Translations under genes and position numbers: made by a program
Notes under the pieces: generated by a model
The model's database searches: none
The model's input: only the letters and a program-made list of their open reading frames with translations
Told to the model about the DNA's origin: nothing
Part shown: positions 6,854-10,768 of the stretch, in pieces
Position numbering within the stretch: the stretch's first letter is position 1
Layout: each line of letters starts with the position of its first letter
Assembly: GCA_910578505.1 (NCBI GenBank)
Contig: CAJTPV010000061.1
Coordinates: 1-10,768 of the forward strand
DNA length: 10,768 nucleotides
Reading direction: 5' to 3'
DNA from: an uncultured Oscillospiraceae bacterium
GTDB lineage: Bacteria > Bacillota > Clostridia > Oscillospirales > Oscillospiraceae

Positions 6854-6881
6854 TTCAATACATACCGCTGGTCGGTATGAT
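6854..6881 (+). promoter_or_regulatory. Weak candidate promoter of the MFS gene
   Basis: TTCAAT (6854-6859), 16 bp and TATGAT (6876-6881) are a weak sigma-A match. They overlap operator O3, which would make the promoter repressible. Read-through from the TetR promoter is the alternative. Confidence 0.35.
6861..6879. promoter_or_regulatory. TetR operator O3 before the exporter gene
   Basis: CATACCG (6861-6867) and CGGTATG (6873-6879) are perfect 7-bp inverted arms around CTGGT, 19 bases before the MFS start. The half-site matches O1 and O2, but the arms are 4 bp further apart. Confidence 0.8.
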
Positions 6882-6898
6882 AAATTTGGAGGTACATC

Positions 6899-8137
6899 AT
6901 GAAGAAGCAAAAGCTGTTCCACCGGGATTTCACGCTGGTGGTGGTCGGGCAGGTCGTCTCCCTCTTCGGCAACGCCGCCATCCGGTTCGCCCTGCCCCTG
7001 TATCTGCTGAACCAGACCGGCTCGTCCCGGCTCTACGGGCTGGTCACGGCCTGCGCCTTTATCCCCGCCGTTCTGCTCTCGCCGGTGGGCGGCGTGGTGG
7101 CGGACCGGGTCAACAAGCGGAACATCATGGTGCTGCTGGACTTCTTCACGGCGGCGCTCACCGTGGCCTGCTCCCTGCTGCTGGGGTCCGTTGACCTGGT
7201 GCTGCTGCTGACCGTCACGCTGATGCTCCTCTACGGCATCGCGGGGGCGTATCAGCCGTCGGTACAGGCCAGCATTCCCGCCCTGGTCAGCCCGGAGCAG
7301 TTTATGGCGGCCAACTCCGTCATCAACATGGTGGCCTCCTTCGCCGCCCTCACCGGGCCGGTGCTGGGCGGGGTGCTGTACAGCGCCTATGGCCTCCACG
7401 CTGTGCTGCGGATGTGCGCGGTGTGCTTCGCGGCCTCCGCCGTCATGGAGCTCTTTATCCGCATCCCCTTCGCCCCCCAGCCCGCCGCCGGGAGCGTATG
7501 GCGGACGGTCAAAACGGACATCGCGGACAGCCTCCGCTTTATTGCCCGGGAAAAGCCGGCCATCGGTAAGGCCATGCTGGTGGTGTGCGGGGTGAATCTG
7601 GCGCTGTCGTCCATGGTCGTGGTGGGCATCCCCTATCTGGTGACGGAGGTGCTGCCCCTGGACAACGGCAACGCCCTCTGCGGCTTCACCCAGGGGGCGC
7701 TGGCCGCCGGGAGCCTGGCGGGGGGCGTATGCGCGGGCGTGTTCGCCGGGCGGCTGACGCTGCAAAAGACGGGCAGGCTGATTGCCCTATGCGCCGCGCT
7801 GGTCTTCCCCATTGGCCTGGGATTGCTGGCGTGCCCCAGCCCGATGGGGAACTACGGCATCCTGACGGTGTGCTGCTTTGGGTGCATGGTCTGCTCCACG
7901 CTGTTTTCCGTGCAGATGATGTCGTTTATTCAGGCGGAGACGCCGCAGCAGCTGATTGGGAAGGTGATCGCTGTGATTCTCGCCATCTCCAACTGCGCCC
8001 AGCCACTGGGCAACGCGCTGTACGGCGTGCTGTTCGAGGCCTGCGGCGGGTTCGAGTATGCCGTTGTGCTGTTTTCCGGTGTTGCCTCCCTGCTGATTGC
8101 TTTGGGGGCCGGGAGGGTCTTCCGGCAGCTGGGGTGA
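6899..8137 (+). CDS. Major facilitator superfamily (MFS) efflux transporter
   Basis: This 412-residue polytopic membrane protein has about 10-12 hydrophobic segments. It carries the MFS motif A between TM2 and TM3, GGVVADRVNKR (64-74, with D69, R70, K73, R74). The N-terminus (FTLVVVGQVVSLFGNAAIRFALP in effect, residues 11-33) resembles the MefA/EntS-like group of proton-driven exporters. Substrates of such proteins include macrolides, other drugs and siderophores; here the substrate is unknown. The ribosome binding site TTGGAGG (6886-6892) lies 6 bases before the ATG. A TetR gene with shared operators lies upstream, so the pair is an inducible efflux unit, with drug or metabolite export the likely role. 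The gene is complete, with no frameshift and normal family length. Confidence 0.92.
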   Translation: MKKQKLFHRDFTLVVVGQVVSLFGNAAIRFALPLYLLNQTGSSRLYGLVTACAFIPAVLLSPVGGVVADRVNKRNIMVLLDFFTAALTVACSLLLGSVDLVLLLTVTLMLLYGIAGAYQPSVQASIPALVSPEQFMAANSVINMVASFAALTGPVLGGVLYSAYGLHAVLRMCAVCFAASAVMELFIRIPFAPQPAAGSVWRTVKTDIADSLRFIAREKPAIGKAMLVVCGVNLALSSMVVVGIPYLVTEVLPLDNGNALCGFTQGALAAGSLAGGVCAGVFAGRLTLQKTGRLIALCAALVFPIGLGLLACPSPMGNYGILTVCCFGCMVCSTLFSVQMMSFIQAETPQQLIGKVIAVILAISNCAQPLGNALYGVLFEACGGFEYAVVLFSGVASLLIALGAGRVFRQLG

Positions 8138-8175
8138 TGACAAGATATACTCGCGAACGATGAAATATGCCGGAA

Positions 8176-8297
8176 TGGAGACCCCTCAGTCACGCTTCGC
8201 GTGCCAGCTCCCCTTTCAGGGGAGCCTTTTCCCCTGCTCCTTTGGAAAGCCTCCCCTGAAAGGGGAGGGGGACCGCTTGCGGTGGAGGGGTCTTCCA
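8176..8297. repeat. Large imperfect palindromic repeat element (~120 bp)
   Basis: The outer arms TGGAGACCCCTC (8176-8187) and GAGGGGTC-TTCCA (8285-8297) are inverted, with one extra base. Inside are two small hairpins, CACGC-TTC-GCGTG (8191-8203) and CCGC-TTG-CGG type (8273-8282). There are also two inverted copies of a CTCCCCTTTCAGGGGAG motif (8208-8224 and 8251-8267). The whole can fold into one long cruciform or several hairpins. It contains no gene. I remember very similar C+T-rich palindromes scattered in Oscillospiraceae genomes; that is memory, not a search. It may also end transcription after the MFS gene, which has no other clear terminator. Confidence 0.75.
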
Positions 8298-8331
8298 TGT
8301 CCCAGGTAAATTTTATTGGTCGCAAGTATAA

Positions 8332-8371
8332 AATACCCGCAGAAGGTCAAACGCTGCCTTCTGCGGGTATT
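8332..8371 (-). terminator. Intrinsic terminator of the minus-strand PadR operon
   Basis: AATACCCGCAGAAGG (8332-8346) and CCTTCTGCGGGTATT (8357-8371) form a perfect 15-bp stem with a 10-base loop. On the minus strand the stem is followed by T-rich TTTATACTT and lies 27 bases past the stop of the secreted-protein gene. On the plus strand no T-run follows. Confidence 0.85.
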
Positions 8372-8398
8372 CCTTATGCTGTTTGTCAGGCCACCGAA

Positions 8399-8869
8399 TC
8401 AGGATAGCACCCCGTTGGCGGAACAGGTCAGGCTGACCGAGGCGGAACTGGTAATACCGTACCACGAAAATTTCCCTGTTGCCCTAGCTGTCGAGCCAGA
8501 ATAAGACGCACTGCCGCTAACAAAAGACCAGTCCGGATCGTAGATAGTATAAGAGTAATCCGCATCCGTTGCTTTTGAGGTACGACCATCGCAAGTAAAT
8601 GTCCCATGTACGTATAAAGTCCAAAGCAATTTGTCAGAATTGCTATAATGGTCACGCTGCTTAGTCCCACGGATTTCTGAGGCTCCGGCTTGAGCAGAAA
8701 TTCCGTCCTCCTGCTTATCATATGTAATCTTCGTGACACTATAAGAACCATCTGCATAGTAGGTAACAAACTGATTTTCTTCCACATCTGTCGCCAATGC
8801 CAATGGACTCATTACCATTAGACAGGCAAAACACAATGAAATTGATAAAAGACGCTTCCAACTCCACAT
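8399..8869 (-). CDS. Small secreted protein, 156 aa
   Basis: The N-terminus is a Sec signal peptide: MWSWKR, a hydrophobic core at about residues 7-24, and the cleavage motif ALA|T near residue 26. The mature part is Ser/Thr/Tyr-rich and probably all beta-sheet. It has a WTLYVHGTFTCDG stretch, many short polar repeats and a closing LTCSANG motif; two cysteines in the mature part may form a disulphide. The pattern resembles a family of small exported Firmicutes proteins (I believe DUF6147, from memory), whose role is unknown. ATG 8869 is chosen for AAAGGAG (8879-8885) 9 bases upstream. Longer in-frame starts, up to 9043, run through the upstream gene and are rejected. It is the last gene of the PadR operon, starting 14 bases after the one-TM protein, and is followed by a strong terminator. 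Confidence 0.85.
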   Translation of the reverse strand: MWSWKRLLSISLCFACLMVMSPLALATDVEENQFVTYYADGSYSVTKITYDKQEDGISAQAGASEIRGTKQRDHYSNSDKLLWTLYVHGTFTCDGRTSKATDADYSYTIYDPDWSFVSGSASYSGSTARATGKFSWYGITSSASVSLTCSANGVLS

Positions 8870-8883
8870 GGCAATAATCTCCT

Positions 8884-9279
8884 TTATGAATAATAATTTG
8901 GAATAGCAACTACAGAATCTACCGTAATTTTTTCTTCGGCACGGGCAATCTGCGACTTTCCCGTGTAAATAAAAAATGCCACCGAAGCCACAAGCAATAC
9001 CACAAGCGCGATAATCACGCCGCGGCTCACCCACTTCTGCCAAGACAAATACTGCTCCCGCTCCTCCGCCGGAACGCTGTCCATCAGCTCGTCCGCCACA
9101 ACATCATACGGCCCGACTTCCGCGCTGATGTCCTCTACAGTCAAAGTCCCCGCGCCGGAAAAGCGCTCCTCTAATTCCCGCCGCAATCCGGCCAAGATCT
9201 CCTTTTTCCGGTTCTTTTGCAGCCGCAGAGCGCCGCCTACTGAGCGGCAGTAGGCCCGGACCGCCGCGTCACAGGTCAT
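8884..9279 (-). CDS. One-TM protein, DUF1700/HAAS-like partner of PadR
   Basis: This 131-residue protein has a cytoplasmic helical N-terminal domain (about residues 1-80: QKNRKKEILAGLRRELEERF, then TVEDISAEVGPYDVVADELM). A single membrane segment follows (about 87-105) and a short external tail. The N-terminal pattern is that of DUF1700/HAAS-like proteins (possibly the DUF6120 group, from memory), nearly always encoded next to a PadR regulator. They are thought to act with it in envelope signalling, but the mechanism is not established. The gene overlaps the end of the PadR gene by 11 bases, with a GGGGGG ribosome binding site inside PadR, so translation is probably coupled. The secreted-protein gene starts 14 bases downstream, and its ribosome binding site overlaps this stop codon. 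Confidence 0.85.
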   Translation of the reverse strand: MTCDAAVRAYCRSVGGALRLQKNRKKEILAGLRRELEERFSGAGTLTVEDISAEVGPYDVVADELMDSVPAEEREQYLSWQKWVSRGVIIALVVLLVASVAFFIYTGKSQIARAEEKITVDSVVAIPNYYS

Positions 9280-9640
9280 GTTCCATCCCCCCCTTCATCA
9301 AGTTTCCGAAGACTTCGGAAATCATCTGGTAATCCTCCAGAGTTTCCGCCAAATAGGCCCGGCCCGCTTCGGTAACTCCATAGTAGCTCCTGGCCCTGCC
9401 GTCCACCGTCTCGGTGCGGGCAACTTCAATATACCCCTGCTCCTCCAGCCGGTAGAGCACCGGATAGAGCACGGATATGGTGAAATTCCCGCCGCTGCGC
9501 CGCTTCATCTCCTGGGTCAGCTCGTAGCCATACATAGGCTTATCCAGCAACAGACGCAGGACGACCAGCGGGCTGGTGGCGCGTTTGAAATAGGCCAGGA
9601 ACGAGTGGCCGGTGTTGTCGCTTTTCTTTGCCATCTTCAT
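9269..9640 (-). CDS. PadR family transcriptional regulator
   Basis: This 123-residue PadR winged-helix protein has the core at residues 20-95: SPLVVLRLLLDKPMYGYEL, then SVLYPVLYRLEEQGYIE and a wing with GRARSYYGVTEAGRAYL. A short C-terminal helix follows, as in the smaller PadR class (PadR-s2). ATG 9640 lies 4 bases after AAAGGAG (9645-9651); the in-frame ATG 9634 has a better 10-base spacing, so the protein may be two residues shorter. It is the first gene of a three-gene operon behind its own strong promoter, and divergent from the secreted-protein gene at 9894. PadR proteins usually repress their own operon and neighbours in response to envelope stress, phenolics or drugs. The signal here is unknown. 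Confidence 0.93.
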   Translation of the reverse strand: MKMAKKSDNTGHSFLAYFKRATSPLVVLRLLLDKPMYGYELTQEMKRRSGGNFTISVLYPVLYRLEEQGYIEVARTETVDGRARSYYGVTEAGRAYLAETLEDYQMISEVFGNLMKGGMEHDL

Positions 9641-9663
9641 TCTTCTCCTTTGGTTGTATGAGT

Positions 9664-9692
9664 ATTATAGGATGGTAAAAAATTTTTGTCAA
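9664..9692 (-). promoter_or_regulatory. Promoter of the PadR operon
   Basis: On the minus strand, TTGACA (9687-9692), 17 bp and TATAAT (9664-9669) are both full consensus. The predicted start near 9657 leaves only a few bases before the ribosome binding site. It is among the strongest promoters in the window, so regulation by a repressor is likely. Confidence 0.85.
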
Positions 9693-9708
9693 TATGTTGG
9701 ATTGACAA
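9686..9708. promoter_or_regulatory. Inverted repeat joining the two divergent -35 boxes
   Basis: TTGTCAA (9686-9692) and TTGACAA (9702-9708) are perfect 7-bp inverted arms 9 bases apart, and each contains a -35 box. One dimeric regulator bound here could silence both promoters. It does not match the usual PadR ATGT-N8-ACAT site, so PadR binding is only a guess. Confidence 0.5.
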
Positions 9709-9730
9709 GTATGGATTTATGTGGTATTAT
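9702..9730 (+). promoter_or_regulatory. Promoter of the 224-residue secreted-protein gene
   Basis: TTGACA (9702-9707), 17 bp and TATTAT (9725-9730) form a near-consensus sigma-A promoter on the plus strand. The start near 9737 would give a leader of about 155 bases before the gene at 9894. Confidence 0.8.
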
Positions 9731-9795
9731 CTGGTTATGGCAGATTTGAGCGGGAATGAAATTTTTTAAAGTCTGCGCTTTATTGGGGAAATTCT

Positions 9796-9848
9796 TTCCG
9801 GGATAAAATACAGAAAAAGGAGGTTTGCCCCAGCGAATTGTCCCGGAA
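9796..9848 (+). promoter_or_regulatory. Long-range leader hairpin with an AGGAGG site in its loop
   Basis: TTCCGGGA (9796-9803) and TCCCGGAA (9841-9848) are perfectly complementary 8-base arms around a 37-base loop. The loop holds AAAAAGGAGG (9814-9823), a strong ribosome-binding-like sequence with no sensible start codon at normal spacing. It lies in the leader of the secreted-protein gene. It may be a leader control element or chance. Confidence 0.4.
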
Positions 9849-9893
9849 TGGGTTTTAATCTATTATTTATTTACAAAAGGAAGGACCTAGATT

Positions 9894-10568
9894 ATGAAAA
9901 AGCAAATAATCTCTTCGCTGCTGGCGCTCACCATGCTCTGTTCCCTGTCAACTGCGGCGTTCGCATATGGACCGGAGGTCGATTCGGCGGATAGCACTTC
10001 TCCGGCAGAAACAGAGGCTGTAGTCACTGTTGTCAACAATTCACGGTACCTCACCGATGCTGAAGCCGAAGAAATGAAGGAAGACATCAGTGCGGGAATC
10101 ATTTTGGATTCCGGAGAAGCAATCCCTGTGGATTGTACGGTTACGATTGAGGACGTCGATTCTGACATGGCACCTCGTCAGGCTGGTAGCCGGACATACA
10201 GGACCACAGTAAGAGCTTCGACACCACCAGCTGTTAACTCTGGCAAGAAAGATGGCGATGGAGTTGAAGCTTATGCGACCTTAACCATGGATTGGACAGA
10301 TGTTCCGGGCATTGCTAATGAGATAAACGCTATCCAAGGTCACATTGACGTAGTAACAGGTACTCTTCGGAATAGTGATGTATTCTATGGTGATACCCAT
10401 AATCGTCCCCTCCTCCGCGATGGCTTTATTACAGGCACTGACAGAACCTTTTTGAAATACGTAAACTATACTAGCACCTCTCTCACAGGAAGCCTTCATG
10501 TCTGCTACCGGGCCTGGTTTACGGGAGTGCCTGACGCAAGAGGCCTGTTTGTGTGCGTCAACAACTGA
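9894..10568 (+). CDS. Secreted protein, 224 aa, unknown function
   Basis: The N-terminus is a clear Sec signal peptide: MKKQ, a hydrophobic core at about residues 5-20, and the cleavage motif AFA|Y near residue 24. A Ser/Thr/Glu-rich, acidic linker (about 25-45) follows, then a segment with NNSRYLTDAEAEEMKEDISAG (from about residue 48), then a beta-rich C-terminal half ending in FVCVNN. Two cysteines close to the end could pair. I do not recognise the family. The ribosome binding site AAGGAAGG lies about 10 bases before the ATG. A strong promoter and a 155-base leader suggest it is well expressed. It is divergent from the PadR operon and may share control with it. It also lies beside another small secreted-protein gene, so this end looks like a surface or secretion locus. 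A cell-surface or exported peptide-like role is possible but not shown. Confidence 0.85.
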   Translation: MKKQIISSLLALTMLCSLSTAAFAYGPEVDSADSTSPAETEAVVTVVNNSRYLTDAEAEEMKEDISAGIILDSGEAIPVDCTVTIEDVDSDMAPRQAGSRTYRTTVRASTPPAVNSGKKDGDGVEAYATLTMDWTDVPGIANEINAIQGHIDVVTGTLRNSDVFYGDTHNRPLLRDGFITGTDRTFLKYVNYTSTSLTGSLHVCYRAWFTGVPDARGLFVCVNN

Positions 10569-10578
10569 TAATATATCG

Positions 10579-10607
10579 TTGACGTATATAAAATTCCATG
10601 CTATACT
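10579..10607 (+). promoter_or_regulatory. Promoter of the partial gene at 10685
   Basis: TTGACG (10579-10584), 17 bp and TATACT (10602-10607) with an extended -10 TGC make a strong sigma-A promoter. The start near 10614 leaves a leader of about 70 bases. Confidence 0.8.
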
Positions 10608-10684
10608 AGCGATGTAGTCAGCGGACCGGTTATCTTGGAATTGATTCCATCCTGCACACTTGCCAATTCAGAAAGGAGTAGCAT

Positions 10685-10768
10685 ATGAAAGTTGCTATCA
10701 AAATCATTGGCGCTGTATTTCTGTTCGAACTGCTTTTCTTCCCCCTGTTCTACCATGTGCTGTGGCCA
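10685..10768 (+). CDS. Partial membrane or secreted protein, cut by the window edge
   Basis: Only 28 codons are in the window. They begin MKVAIKIIGAVFLFELLFF, a basic start followed by a long hydrophobic stretch, so either a signal peptide or a first membrane segment. The ribosome binding site AAGGAG (10673-10678) lies 6 bases before the ATG, and a strong promoter precedes it. It is the third gene for an exported or membrane protein in this end of the window. The family cannot be judged from 28 residues. Confidence 0.75.
   Translation, partial: MKVAIKIIGAVFLFELLFFPLFYHVLWP

Noticed and set aside
6123..7765. Minus-strand open frames of 241 and 306 codons over the TetR and MFS genes
   Set aside because: They are antisense shadows rich in Gly, Arg, Gln and His. 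The plus-strand genes have family motifs and operators.
8097..8407. Two small plus-strand open frames
   Set aside because: They run through the palindromic repeat and the terminator, so their sequence is explained by those structures.
8870..9043. N-terminal extension of the secreted-protein gene to position 9043
   Set aside because: It would overlap the one-TM gene and bury the signal peptide. The ATG at 8869 has its own ribosome binding site.
9278..9661. A 127-codon plus-strand open frame
   Set aside because: It is antisense to the PadR gene, which has strong family motifs and a consensus promoter.
1..10768. tRNA, rRNA, CRISPR array, transposase or recombinase gene
   Set aside because: I found no cloverleaf, rRNA-like stretch, spaced repeat array or recombinase motif on either strand.

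Overview
The window looks like chromosome of an endospore-forming, moderately GC-rich Clostridia, probably Oscillospiraceae-like (Flavonifractor/Oscillibacter relatives). The grounds are a SigK-type sporulation sigma factor fragment, strong AGGAGG ribosome binding sites throughout, sigma-A promoters with 17-bp spacers, a hybrid kinase and PadR/TetR/Rrf2 regulators of Firmicutes type, and a C+T-rich palindromic repeat of a kind I remember from that family. The genus is an inference.

Left end (1-1455, minus strand, lower GC): an unrecognised 332-residue protein, and before it on the same strand the first ~66 codons of sigK. The sigK reading frame leaves the family abruptly after the motif RLVAHIIK and runs on for 50 unrelated residues. 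A 34-bp hairpin lies directly at the break. This fits the end of a DNA element inserted in sigK, comparable in principle to the skin element. A strong minus-strand promoter and a ribosome binding site at the very left edge point to another gene just outside the window.

Centre (1641-5536, plus strand, high GC): a two-gene operon of a 1138-residue membrane hybrid histidine kinase (periplasmic-side sensor, two PAS-like regions, HisKA, HATPase, two receiver domains) and a 132-residue NifX/NifB-C-type protein with a His/Cys-rich tail. It ends at a clear intrinsic terminator. It is followed by an Rrf2 regulator with three cysteines placed as in [2Fe-2S] sensors, behind its own strong promoter.

Resistance-type module (6093-8137): a TetR regulator and an MFS exporter. 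Three CATAC...GTATG operators, two in the TetR promoter and one before the exporter, support a self-regulated efflux unit. After it come a ~120-bp palindromic repeat and a terminator that serves the opposite strand.

Right end (8332-10768, lower GC): a minus-strand operon of a PadR regulator, a one-TM DUF1700/HAAS-like protein and a small secreted protein. It is divergent from a plus-strand gene for a 224-residue secreted protein with a long structured leader. The two -35 boxes of the divergent promoters form an inverted repeat. A further membrane or secreted protein begins at 10685 behind a strong promoter and is cut by the window edge. I see no tRNA, rRNA, CRISPR array, transposase or recombinase gene. 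No gene-free stretch exceeds 300 bases.
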